Shown here: piece after piece, positions 19,277 to 26,466 of the stretch
Position numbering within the stretch: the stretch's first letter is position 1
How the letters are laid out: each line of letters opens with the position of its first letter
Source: Agromyces italicus DSM 16388
GTDB taxonomy: Bacteria; Actinomycetota; Actinomycetes; Actinomycetales; Microbacteriaceae
Direction of reading: 5' to 3'
NCBI RefSeq assembly: GCF_000421545.1
Contig: NZ_ATXF01000005.1
Coordinates: 62,001 to 126,000, forward strand
DNA length: 64,000 nt
Program-made: the position numbers and the translations under genes
Notes under the pieces: generated by a model
Told to the model about the DNA's origin: nothing
What the model saw: the letters and a program-made list of their open reading frames with translations, nothing else
Database searches by the model: none

Positions 19277-19386
19277 GCCGTGGCGGCTCAGTCGAAGCGC
19301 CGTGGCGGCTCAGTCGAAGCGCCGTGGCGGCTCAGTCGAAGAGCCGTGGCGGCTCAGTCGAAGAGCCGTGGCGGCTCAGTCGAAGA
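19277..19386. repeat. 22-bp tandem repeat x5 at the zinc-ribbon gene's 3' end
   Basis: Five units (GCCGTGGCGGCTCAGTCGAA plus GC or GA) start at 19277, 19299, 19321, 19343 and 19365. The last unit contains the stop codon and the final codons of the zinc-ribbon gene (LFD then TGA), so the gene's terminus has been amplified downstream of itself. Confidence 0.92.
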
Positions 19387-19714
19387 GTTCGGAGAGCCAG
19401 CTCTCCTTCTTCTTGCGGCGATAGCCCTGATCGCCGTACCCGCGGTTGTCGTATCCGCGGTTGTCGTAGGGCTGCTGGTAGGCCTGCTGACCGTAGGCCG
19501 GCTGCGGCGGCGCGGGCGGCGCCTGCGGTGCGGCAGGTGCGGCAGGTGCGCCGGGTGCGGCCTGCGCACCCCCGAACTCCCGGCCCGCCCGCTCGACGAT
19601 CTTGTCGAGTTCGCCGCGGTCGAGCCAGACCCCGCGACACGTCGGGCAGTAGTCGATCTCGATGCCGCTGCGCTCGCTCATCACGAGCACGGTTCCGTCA
19701 CTGGGGCATTGCAT
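19376..19714 (-). CDS. TFIIB-type zinc-ribbon protein
   Basis: A 112-residue protein. The N-terminal zf-TFIIB ribbon has Cys in MQCPSDGTVL and YCPTCRGVWLDRGEL, so one visible Cys precedes the CPTC pair. An Ala/Pro-rich linker and a Tyr/Gln/Gly-rich low-complexity stretch (YDNRGYDNRGYGDQGY) come next, then a basic KKK and a short amphipathic end. This architecture is widespread in actinobacteria and its function is not known. GGAGGAG precedes the ATG at 19714 by six bases. The stop codon lies in the last copy of a 22-bp tandem repeat. Confidence 0.85.
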   Translation of the reverse strand: MQCPSDGTVLVMSERSGIEIDYCPTCRGVWLDRGELDKIVERAGREFGGAQAAPGAPAAPAAPQAPPAPPQPAYGQQAYQQPYDNRGYDNRGYGDQGYRRKKKESWLSELFD

Positions 19715-19813
19715 GGGGGGCTCCTCCTTCGGGGCCGACCGCGGCCGGGGTCGATGTGGTTCCGATCGTAGGCAGCGAAGCTTTGAAGACGCTGCGGGGC
19801 ACCCGCAGACGAC

Positions 19814-19860
19814 GGATGCCCCGGCGCACCTCCCGCGAACGGGAGGGCGCCGAGGCATCC
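19814..19860 (-). terminator. Hairpin downstream of the first cold-shock gene
   Basis: GGATGCC...CTCCCG and CGGGAG...GGCATCC pair through a nearly complete 21-bp stem with a CGAA loop, 24 bp after the csp stop on the minus strand. No U-tract follows, as is common in high-GC actinobacteria. Confidence 0.7.
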
Positions 19861-19884
19861 ATCGTATGAAACGCGCTGGGAGAA

Positions 19885-20091
19885 CTACCCGATGACGGTG
19901 ATGTTCTCAGCCTGCAGGCCCTTGGGGCCGCGGGCGGTCTCGAACTCGACCTTCTGGTTCTCCTCGAGCGAGCGGTAGCCGCCCGACGCGATCGCGCTGA
20001 AGTGCGCGAAGACATCGGCCGTGCCGTCGTCGGGGGCGATGAAGCCGAAGCCCTTGTCGGCGTTGAACCACTTGACGGTTCCGGTTGCCAT
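19885..20091 (-). CDS. Cold-shock protein (CspA family)
   Basis: A 68-residue single cold-shock domain. RNP1 is KGFGFI and RNP2 is VFAHFS; the start [20 protein letters not shown] is typical. It binds single-stranded RNA or DNA and acts as an RNA chaperone. The ATG at 20091 is preferred to one two codons upstream because AAGGA then falls seven bases before it. It is closely related to the second csp gene at 20316, in the same direction, with 224 bp between them and a separate hairpin after each, so they are probably separate units from a tandem duplication. Confidence 0.95.
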   Translation of the reverse strand: MATGTVKWFNADKGFGFIAPDDGTADVFAHFSAIASGGYRSLEENQKVEFETARGPKGLQAENITVIG

Positions 20092-20267
20092 ATTCATTTC
20101 CTTCTGTAGAGCCGCGTCGCCGAGGCGACTGCGACGTGCACGACTCCCAAGTCGTGCGGGTTCCCTGCGACGATGTCCGCCGCGGGGAGCGCGCGGCCGT
20201 TCGTGCAGATGACGACGGTCGCAGAAACCACACTAGACGGTCAAGCTGTGATACGGCCCGGATACGA

Positions 20268-20303
20268 CGAACGCCGCCGCAGCTCGCGCTGCGACGGCGT
20301 TCG
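20268..20303 (-). terminator. Hairpin downstream of the second cold-shock gene
   Basis: CGAACGCCGCCGCAGC (20268-20283) pairs with 20288-20303 over 16 bp with one mismatch and a TCGC loop. It begins 12 bp after the csp stop. No U-run is present. Confidence 0.65.
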
Positions 20304-20315
20304 ACTGCCGATGAC

Positions 20316-20519
20316 TCAGAGGCCGCGGATGTTCTCCGCCTGCAGGCCCTTCGGGCCCTGCGCGACGTCGAACTCGACCTTCTGGCCCTCTTCGAGCGAG
20401 CGGTAGCCGTTGCCCGAGATCGCGCTGAAGTGCGCGAAGACGTCGGCCGAGCCGTCGTCGGGAGCGATGAAGCCGAAGCCCTTTTCGGCGTTGAACCACT
20501 TGACGGTTCCAGTTGCCAT
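20316..20519 (-). CDS. Cold-shock protein (CspA family), second copy
   Basis: A 67-residue cold-shock domain with the same RNP1 (KGFGFI) and RNP2 (VFAHFS) as its neighbour at 19885 and a nearly identical N-terminus. Differences concentrate in residues 35-67 ([20 protein letters not shown] and the RGL end). AAGGACAG lies about seven bases before the ATG. It is an RNA chaperone by family. The two genes form a tandem pair, and differing leaders suggest separate control. Confidence 0.95.
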   Translation of the reverse strand: MATGTVKWFNAEKGFGFIAPDDGSADVFAHFSAISGNGYRSLEEGQKVEFDVAQGPKGLQAENIRGL

Positions 20520-20860
20520 ACTGCTGTCCTTCTGTCCTTATGGGCCGCTGTCGCGGGCCCGATGCGATCGACGGTCGATCGCTGCCCCGCACGGCGGGTT
20601 GCCAGACGGAGCGGGGGCGAGGGGCGGTGTGCCATGCAGGCATCCGCCGTCTCGTATCGGGTCATGCCACGCGGATCGGTCCGCCTCCGGGCAATCGAAT
20701 GGAGGCGCGGGCAGGCGCCCGCTTGATGGAGGAATCAGTGAAGATACACTATCGATTTCTTCGCCGCAGCACACCGGTCGCTACCGGATTGTGACGTTCG
20801 GATCGGACACCCTGTGGAATTCCAGCCCGTTCGCAGCTCGAACGGAGGAGAATCGGGGGC
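20520..20860. other. Intergenic region between csp and vanZ-like genes
   Basis: A 341-bp divergent gap. Near 20735-20765 there is an AT-rich patch (ATACACTATCGATTTCTTC) that probably holds the csp promoter, with a long csp leader of some 200 nt. A 22-codon plus-strand frame at 20728 was seen but is not supported. GGAGGAG ends ten bases before the vanZ-like ATG. Nothing else was recognised. Confidence 0.4.
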
Positions 20861-21430
20861 ATGGATCGCCGCCCCCTCGGTCTCGTCGCTGCCGCCTACG
20901 CGGCGCTCGTCCTCTGGGTGACGGTGGGTCCGGCTCCGTGGCGCACGAGCGGCAACCAGGTCGAGGGCGGCATCCTGAACGTCGACGCATGGACGGCCCA
21001 GGTGACGTGGACCACCGGCTACCTGGCCGAGATCGCGTTCAACGTCGCGCTGTTCATCCCCGTGGGCGCGCTCGCGGCGCTGCTCCTCCCGCGACGGGTC
21101 TGGCCGCTCGCCCTGCTCGCCGGCCTCGCCTTCACGACCGTGATCGAGCTCATCCAGGTTCCCGAACCCGATCGCATCTCCGACCCCCGCGATCTCGTCA
21201 TGAACACGGCCGGGGCGATGCTCGGCGTGGTGCTCGTGCAGGCGGCACGCGGGGTGCGCCGGGCCGGAGCCGTCGCCGCTTCCGAGGTCGTCCCGCCGAC
21301 GGCGGCACTCGCCCCAGCGACGCCGCACGACCTCGCCCCCGCGACGCCGCGCGAGCTCGACACCGAGGCATCGCACGACCACGACCACGTGCTCGCCGCC
21401 ATGGGGAGTTCTGCCGATCGCGCAGCCTGA
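20861..21430 (+). CDS. VanZ-like membrane protein
   Basis: A 189-residue protein with four hydrophobic segments in the first 130 residues and a hydrophilic Ala/Thr/His-rich tail. The VanZ-like pattern is seen in FNVALFIPVGALAALLLP, then FTTVIELIQVPEPDRISDP and DLVMNTAGAMLGVVL. In enterococci VanZ gives low-level teicoplanin resistance; most chromosomal relatives have no assigned role. The tail contains two ALAPATPHDL/DLAPATPREL-like repeats. The ATG is supported by an upstream GGAGGAG. Confidence 0.85.
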   Translation: MDRRPLGLVAAAYAALVLWVTVGPAPWRTSGNQVEGGILNVDAWTAQVTWTTGYLAEIAFNVALFIPVGALAALLLPRRVWPLALLAGLAFTTVIELIQVPEPDRISDPRDLVMNTAGAMLGVVLVQAARGVRRAGAVAASEVVPPTAALAPATPHDLAPATPRELDTEASHDHDHVLAAMGSSADRAA

Positions 21431-21440
21431 CGCGCGGCCC

Positions 21441-21488
21441 TACAGTGGGCGGATGACCTCTCCCGACGCCGCGGCCGCGAATGGCTGA
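21441..21488 (+). other. Leaderless micro-ORF overlapping the DUF2510 start
   Basis: TACAGT (21441-21446) is exactly six bases before an ATG at 21453 that opens 11 codons, MTSPDAAAANG, ending TGA at 21486-21488. This overlaps the DUF2510 ATG at 21481 in another frame. It is either a coupled leader peptide or the true N-terminus broken by a one-base indel. Confidence 0.45.
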
Positions 21489-21963
21489 GCGCCCGGCGGG
21501 CTGGTACGACGACGAGTCGGATGCCACGTGGCTGCGCTATTGGGACGGCCGCGGCTGGACTCCGCACACGGCGCACAAGGCGGCCGCCCCGGCACTCGCC
21601 CCCGGGCCCGTCACAGCGTTCGTGCCGGCGCCCGCGTCTTCCGTGCCTGCGCCCACACGTTTCGTGCCCGCGCCCACGCGTTTCGTGCCCACGGCCGCGC
21701 CCACCCCTCCGGCGAGCGGCGAGCGGGGTGACGAGCTCGCCCAACCCCTCATGCAGACCATGCGTCTCGTGCCCGAGCACACGACCGTGCCGACCCCGTT
21801 CGGTCACGCCGTGGCATCCGCATCGCCGTTCGCGACGAGGCCGGTGCGCTCGGACGATCGCCTCCCGCGCGGGCGGGTGGTGCTGATCGTCGTCGCCGCC
21901 CTCATCGCCGGCTCGCTCGTCGTGACCCTCGCGTCGAGCGTCGCGATGCTGCTGCTCGTCTGA
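21481..21963 (+). CDS. DUF2510 membrane protein
   Basis: A 160-residue protein. DUF2510 is at the N-terminus (AGWYDDESDATWLRYWDGRGW), a short tryptophan-rich module typical of actinobacterial membrane proteins. A Pro/Ala-rich linker follows with two VPAPTRF repeats. One transmembrane helix closes the protein (RGRVVLIVVAALIAGSLVV). The topology suggests a cytoplasmic DUF2510 module anchored by a C-terminal tail. The function is unknown. No ribosome-binding site precedes the ATG at 21481; the only good promoter signal leads to a start 28 bp upstream in a different frame. Confidence 0.75.
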   Translation: MAERPAGWYDDESDATWLRYWDGRGWTPHTAHKAAAPALAPGPVTAFVPAPASSVPAPTRFVPAPTRFVPTAAPTPPASGERGDELAQPLMQTMRLVPEHTTVPTPFGHAVASASPFATRPVRSDDRLPRGRVVLIVVAALIAGSLVVTLASSVAMLLLV

Positions 21964-22049
21964 CGCTGCACGAGGGAGCGAGCGAGACACCGCAATCCCT
22001 TGACGGGCGGTGCCGCGCTGAGGAGAGTGTGAGCATCGAGAGGATCGCG

Positions 22050-23162
22050 ATGACCACCTTCGGCATCGAGGAGGAGTTCGTCTTCCTCGACCCCGAGACG
22101 CTCCGCCCGGCCGACGTGGCCGACGCCGCCTTCACGCACCTCGCTGCCGACCCGCGGTGGAAGCCGCTCACCCACCGCGAGTTCCTCGCGGCGCAGGTCG
22201 AGCATGCGTCGGCGGTGTTCTCGATCATGACGGAGGCGCAGGAGGCGCTCGTCGGGTTCCGCCGCGAGGTCGCCGCCGAAGCAGGCCGGGCGGGAGTGCT
22301 CGCCGCGAGCGTCGGCTGCCCACCCGATGCGCTGCCCTTCCCGACGATCACCGCCACCCCCAGATACCTGCGGATCGTCCACGAGATGGCCGGCGTCATC
22401 GCCGACCATCAGATCCAGGGGCTGCATGTGCACGTCGGCATCGGCGACGCCGATCAGGGCGTGCGCGCCCTGAACGTCATTCGGAGCTGGTTGCCGCTGC
22501 TCGCGGCCCTGACCGGCAACTCGCCGATCTGGCGCGGGCACGACACGGGCTACGAGAGCTGGCGCAACGTGGGTCAGCGCCGTTGGACGACGACGGGCTG
22601 CCCGCCCGAGTTCCGCGACGCCGCCGACTACGAGCGACGCATCGAACGGCTCGTCGGCATCGGCGGCATGAAGGACCACGCGATCATCATGTGGGCGGCT
22701 CGGCTCTCGACGCACGTGCCGACCGTCGAGATCAGGGTCGCCGATGCGCAGCTCGAGGCGTGGTCGGCCGTGCTGATCGCGGCGTTGTGCCGGGCGCTCG
22801 TCGACAGCGTCGTCGATGTCTCTCTCGGTGCTTCGGCCGCCGTCGTGCCGAGCGCCGAAGCCGCCCCGGGGCCCGAGCTCTTGAACGCCGCGCTCCTGCA
22901 CGCGGCGCACAGCGGGCTCGATGCGCTGGTGCTCGACCCCGTGCTCGGCGAACTCCGCTCGGCTCACGAGGTGCTCGATCGGGCACGGTCGGTGCTCGCT
23001 CCCGCGCTCGAGGCGAGCGGCGACGTCGAGCTCGTCACGACGGGACTCGCACGGCTGCTCGACGAGGGCACGGGCGGGGCGCGGCAGCGCGCGGCCTTCG
23101 CATCGGGCGGGATGCCGGCGCTCGCCGAGCTCTACGCGTCGACGTTCACGGCCGAGGGCTGA
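22050..23162 (+). CDS. YbdK-type carboxylate-amine ligase
   Basis: A 370-residue enzyme of the GCS2 family (glutamate-cysteine-ligase-like, YbdK branch). It opens with TTFGIEEEFVFLDPE, has HHV-like metal-site residues in LHVHVGIGD, and continues with RGHDTGYESWRNVGQRRW and TVEIRVADAQ. YbdK has weak gamma-glutamylcysteine ligase activity in vitro; the natural substrate is unresolved. In actinobacteria with mycothiol a glutathione role is unlikely. The ATG at 22050 fits where the family begins and has GAGAGG six bases before it; a GTG seven codons upstream is possible. Confidence 0.88.
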   Translation: MTTFGIEEEFVFLDPETLRPADVADAAFTHLAADPRWKPLTHREFLAAQVEHASAVFSIMTEAQEALVGFRREVAAEAGRAGVLAASVGCPPDALPFPTITATPRYLRIVHEMAGVIADHQIQGLHVHVGIGDADQGVRALNVIRSWLPLLAALTGNSPIWRGHDTGYESWRNVGQRRWTTTGCPPEFRDAADYERRIERLVGIGGMKDHAIIMWAARLSTHVPTVEIRVADAQLEAWSAVLIAALCRALVDSVVDVSLGASAAVVPSAEAAPGPELLNAALLHAAHSGLDALVLDPVLGELRSAHEVLDRARSVLAPALEASGDVELVTTGLARLLDEGTGGARQRAAFASGGMPALAELYASTFTAEG

Positions 23163-23172
23163 GGCGGCGCCG

Positions 23173-23228
23173 GGCCACCTGGCCACCTGGCCACCGGGCC
23201 ACCGGGCCACCGGGCCACCGGGCCACCG
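23173..23228. repeat. Decamer tandem repeat between convergent genes
   Basis: About five to six copies of a 10-bp unit (GGCCACCGGG or GGCCACCTGG) lie between the YbdK and RpiR gene ends, followed by looser CACCGGCACACGGG variants to about 23270. The array is neither a hairpin nor coding. Confidence 0.7.
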
Positions 23229-23279
23229 GCACACGGGCTCACGGGCACCGGCACACCGGCGCGCCGGCACCGACCCCGA

Positions 23280-24164
23280 TCAGACCGAGCGGCGCCGCGG
23301 CGCGACCCGGTGGCTCGCGGTGACCTCGAAGGTGCGCTGCAGCGGGGCCGAGACCGAGTCGCCCAGTCGCTGTGCGACCCGGACGAAGAGGAAGTCGACG
23401 ACGGCGAGCTGCGCGATCCTGCTCGACATCGCCCCGACCCGGTAGCTCGACTCCCGGGCATGCGTCGTGAGCACGAATTCGGCGAGCTCGGCGATCGGCG
23501 AGTCGGGCGAGTTCGTCACGGCCACGGTCGTCGCGCCGCCCTCGCGAGCGACCTCGAGCGCGTGGTTCGTCTCGGCGGTGAGGCCCGAGTGCGAGATGCC
23601 GATCGCGACATCCCCGGGCCTCCGCAGCGCCGCCGAGACGAGCGCGAGGTGCACGTCGACCGAGCAGAACGCCGAGATGCCGATGCGGGCGAGCTTCTGC
23701 TGCAGGTCCTGGGCGGTGAGCCCGCTCGAGCCGAAGCCGTAGAGGTCGACGTGGGCGCCGGCCACGATCGCGTCGACGACGCCGTCGAGCACCGTCGTGT
23801 CGAGGGCGCCCGCCGTCTGCTCGATGGCCAGCACCTCGTGGAAGGCGATCTTCGCCACCACCTCGGCCGCCGTGTCGTCGGGGTCGATATCGGCGTTCGC
23901 GATGCCGAAGCGGTCGCGCTCCGCCGCCTCGCGGCTCACGGCGCTCGCGACCTCCATGCGGAACTCGCGGTAGCCAGAGTAGCCGAGCGTCTGGCAGAAC
24001 CGGGCGACCGTCGACAGCGAGGTGCCGCAGACGCGCGCGAGATCGGTGATGGTGAGGTCGACCACGAGCGTGGGGTCGGCGATGATCGCCTCGGCGACGC
24101 GCGCCTCGGACGAACTCAGGCGCGGCAACGCCTCACGCACGGTCGAGAGCACGTTCGCCGACAT
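23280..24164 (-). CDS. MurR/RpiR-family regulator with SIS domain
   Basis: A 294-residue transcriptional regulator. An N-terminal HTH_6 domain (about 1-77) includes LARVCGTSLSTVARFCQTLG. The C-terminal sugar-isomerase (SIS) domain (about 120-260) has YGFGSSGLTAQDLQQKL and GISHSGLTAETNHALE, the phosphosugar-binding loops. In E. coli, MurR senses MurNAc-6-phosphate and represses murQ. The position after murQ in the same operon makes a MurNAc-6P sensor likely. GGAAGG precedes the ATG. It is the last gene of the recycling operon. Confidence 0.92.
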   Translation of the reverse strand: MSANVLSTVREALPRLSSSEARVAEAIIADPTLVVDLTITDLARVCGTSLSTVARFCQTLGYSGYREFRMEVASAVSREAAERDRFGIANADIDPDDTAAEVVAKIAFHEVLAIEQTAGALDTTVLDGVVDAIVAGAHVDLYGFGSSGLTAQDLQQKLARIGISAFCSVDVHLALVSAALRRPGDVAIGISHSGLTAETNHALEVAREGGATTVAVTNSPDSPIAELAEFVLTTHARESSYRVGAMSSRIAQLAVVDFLFVRVAQRLGDSVSAPLQRTFEVTASHRVAPRRRSV

Positions 24165-24205
24165 CTCCAGCCTTCCGTTCCTTCTCCTCGTGATGGCGGC
24201 CGCCC

Positions 24206-25168
24206 CTAGTCGACGGTCGTGTCGCGCACACTGGAGAGAGCATCGCGCAGCACTCCATCTTCGGCGGCGAGGCGCGCCAGCGCGAGTTGGGGATCGACTC
24301 CGGTCAGGGTGACGAGGATCGCGGCCTTCACCTGGCCGTCGACGGCGGCGAGGGCCGCGGATGCCGCGGAGGCATCCACCCCCGTCGCCTGCATGACGAT
24401 GCGCTCGGCGCGCGCGCGGAGCTTCGCATTGGTGGCCTGCACGTCGACCATGAGGTTGCCGTGCACCTTGCCGAGCCGCACCATCGCGATCGTCGAGATC
24501 GCGTTGAGCACGAGTTTCTGCGCGGTACCGCCCTTCAGCCGGGTGGAGCCGGCGACGATCTCGGGGCCGACGACGGTCTCGATCGCCAGGTCGGCGGCCT
24601 CGCCGATCGCCGAGTTCTCGTTGCAGGCGAAGCCGATGCTGAGCGCGCCGACCCGCTTGGCGTACTCGATGGCGCCGAGCACGTAGGGCGTGCGCCCCGA
24701 TGCCGAGATGCCGATGAACGCGTCGCCGGGTCCGAGCGCGATCGCCTCGAGGTCGGCGGCGCCGAGCGCCGTGTCGTCCTCGGCGTTCTCGACGGCCGAA
24801 CGGAGCGCCCCCTCGCCGCCCGCGATCAGCCCGACCACGAGCGCGGGATCGGTGCCGAAGGTCGGCGGGATCTCGCTCGCGTCGAGCACGCCCATGCGGC
24901 CCGCGGTGCCGGCGCCGGCGTACACCAGGCGGCCGCCGCCGCGCAGGCGCGCGACGATCGCGTCGACGGCGGCGGCGATCTGCGGGGCCGCCTCGGTGAC
25001 CGCCGCGACGGCCAGGGCGCTCTCGGCCTGCATCGCGGCGAGCTGCGCCTCGGTCGAGAGAAGGTCGAATCCGGCGTGCGCGTCGTTGACCTGCTCGGTC
25101 GAGAGTTCGCCGAGCAGCTCGCGCAGCGCGCGATGCTCGGCCGACTGCTGCGGTGCGTGACCGCTCAT
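24206..25168 (-). CDS. murQ: N-acetylmuramic acid 6-phosphate etherase MurQ
   Basis: A 320-residue SIS-domain lyase that removes D-lactate from MurNAc-6-phosphate to give GlcNAc-6-phosphate. The family signature GAGTAGRMGVLDASEIPPTF is present, as are the phosphosugar loop IGISASGRTPYVLGA and the conserved GGTAQKLVLNAIST. The length is typical. The start ATG overlaps the anmK stop by four bases (ATGA), so the two are translationally coupled. It acts in the cytoplasm as the point where both anhydroMurNAc and MurNAc salvage converge. Confidence 0.96.
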   Translation of the reverse strand: MSGHAPQQSAEHRALRELLGELSTEQVNDAHAGFDLLSTEAQLAAMQAESALAVAAVTEAAPQIAAAVDAIVARLRGGGRLVYAGAGTAGRMGVLDASEIPPTFGTDPALVVGLIAGGEGALRSAVENAEDDTALGAADLEAIALGPGDAFIGISASGRTPYVLGAIEYAKRVGALSIGFACNENSAIGEAADLAIETVVGPEIVAGSTRLKGGTAQKLVLNAISTIAMVRLGKVHGNLMVDVQATNAKLRARAERIVMQATGVDASAASAALAAVDGQVKAAILVTLTGVDPQLALARLAAEDGVLRDALSSVRDTTVD

Positions 25169-26466
25169 GGTGTTGCTCCCCCGTCGGTGCGGTGTTCGAT
25201 GGTGCGGTGTTCGATGGTGATGGATGCCACGCCGGCGATCGGTGCGGGCAGCTCGAGCGGCTCGGGCCCGGGCGAGAACCGCCCGAGCACGCGAGCGGCT
25301 CGAGGCCCCGAGCCGAGGTCGATCGGCACGCCGTGCAGGCTGCAGTACCCGAGGAGCGCGAACATGAGCGACTCCTTGAACGCCGGGTCGAGCCCCCGCG
25401 CGGCGCTCGACTCGACGGCGATGCCGCGGGCGGTCGCGTGCTCGGCGATGCCGGCCAGCAGCACCGGGTTCAGAGCTCCGCCGCCCGAGCAGATGAGCGT
25501 CGCCGGCACCGCGTCGGCGAGCGCATCGACGACCGTGCGCGCGGTGAGCTCGGTGAGGGTCGCGACGAGGTCGGCGACGGGCAGCGCATCTCCCACCTCG
25601 GCCCCGCCGGCCCCGCCGGCCCCGTCTTCGCCGAACACCGCGGCGACCGCCGCATCGACGACCCCGAGATCGAAGGTCTCACGGCCCGTCGTCTTGGGCG
25701 GCGGGGCCGCGAAGTACGGATGCGCGAGCAGTGCGGCGAGGAGCCCCTCGTGCACCCGCCCGGCGGCGGCGAGCCGCCCGCCGTCGTCGAAGCCCTGCGC
25801 GCCCGCAGAGTGTCGGTCGACCACGGCGTCGATGAGGCAATTGCCGGGGCCCGTGTCGAACGCGGTCACGGTGCCGTCGGCGGCGACGAGCTGCACGTTC
25901 GCGATGCCGCCGAGGTTCACGGTCGCGATCGCGCGCCCGGCGGCGCGGACCTCGTCGCCCAGCCAGAGCCGGTCGAAGAAGGCCATGAGCGGGGCGCCCT
26001 CGCCGCCTGCAGCGATGTCGGCCATGCGCACGTCGGAGAGGACGGGTGCGCCCGCTCGCTCGGCGATCCACGCGGGCTCCCCGAGCTGCAGGGTGCCGCG
26101 GGCGTGCCCCCCTTCGACCCAGTGATGCACGGTCTGGCCGTGCGAGACGATGAGTTCGGGCGTCGCGCCCGATGCATGGATGCCGCGTGCCGCCGCCTCG
26201 GCGAAGGCTTGGCCGAGCTCCGTCGTGAGCCTGGTCCACCCGCCCGCGTCGAGCGCCTCCCCGGCCGCGACCGCCAGGATCCGCGCCCGGAGCGCGGGCT
26301 CCCATTCGGCGGTCTCGCTGTGCACGACCGAGATGCGCACCCGAGCGGGTTGAGGAGGGAGCGAAGCGACCGTCTCGAACCCCCCACCCCCGACCGGCGC
26401 GATCTCGACGACGGCGACGTCGATGCCGTCGGCCGAGGTGCCCGATTGCAGGGAGAGCACGATCAC
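25165..26466 (-). CDS. anmK: Anhydro-N-acetylmuramic acid kinase AnmK
   Basis: A 433-residue sugar kinase of the hexokinase/actin fold that opens and phosphorylates 1,6-anhydroMurNAc to MurNAc-6-phosphate. The N-terminal phosphate loop is QSGTSADGIDVAVVE; ATVNLGGIANVQ, FDTGPGNCLIDA and LICSGGGALNPVLL are the other family blocks. GTG start; the gene overlaps nagZ by four bases and murQ by four. Residues about 29-40 are encoded by a dispersed palindromic element inserted in frame (26348-26381, read as FETVASLPPQPA). Active-site motifs are outside it, so the enzyme should work. Confidence 0.95.
   Translation of the reverse strand: MIVLSLQSGTSADGIDVAVVEIAPVGGGGFETVASLPPQPARVRISVVHSETAEWEPALRARILAVAAGEALDAGGWTRLTTELGQAFAEAAARGIHASGATPELIVSHGQTVHHWVEGGHARGTLQLGEPAWIAERAGAPVLSDVRMADIAAGGEGAPLMAFFDRLWLGDEVRAAGRAIATVNLGGIANVQLVAADGTVTAFDTGPGNCLIDAVVDRHSAGAQGFDDGGRLAAAGRVHEGLLAALLAHPYFAAPPPKTTGRETFDLGVVDAAVAAVFGEDGAGGAGGAEVGDALPVADLVATLTELTARTVVDALADAVPATLICSGGGALNPVLLAGIAEHATARGIAVESSAARGLDPAFKESLMFALLGYCSLHGVPIDLGSGPRAARVLGRFSPGPEPLELPAPIAGVASITIEHRTIEHRTDGGATP
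26348..26381. repeat. Dispersed palindromic element inside anmK
   Basis: One copy of the GGTTGAGGAG...CGTCTCGAACC element. On the coding strand it supplies whole codons without shifting the frame. Other copies are in nagZ, in the GH38 gene and at 43164-43221. Confidence 0.85.

Noticed and set aside
20728-20796. A 22-codon plus-strand ORF (MEESVKIHYRFLRRSTPVAT) with GGAGG nearby
   Set aside because: It lies in the AT-rich patch that more likely holds the cold-shock promoter, and no homology could be recognised.
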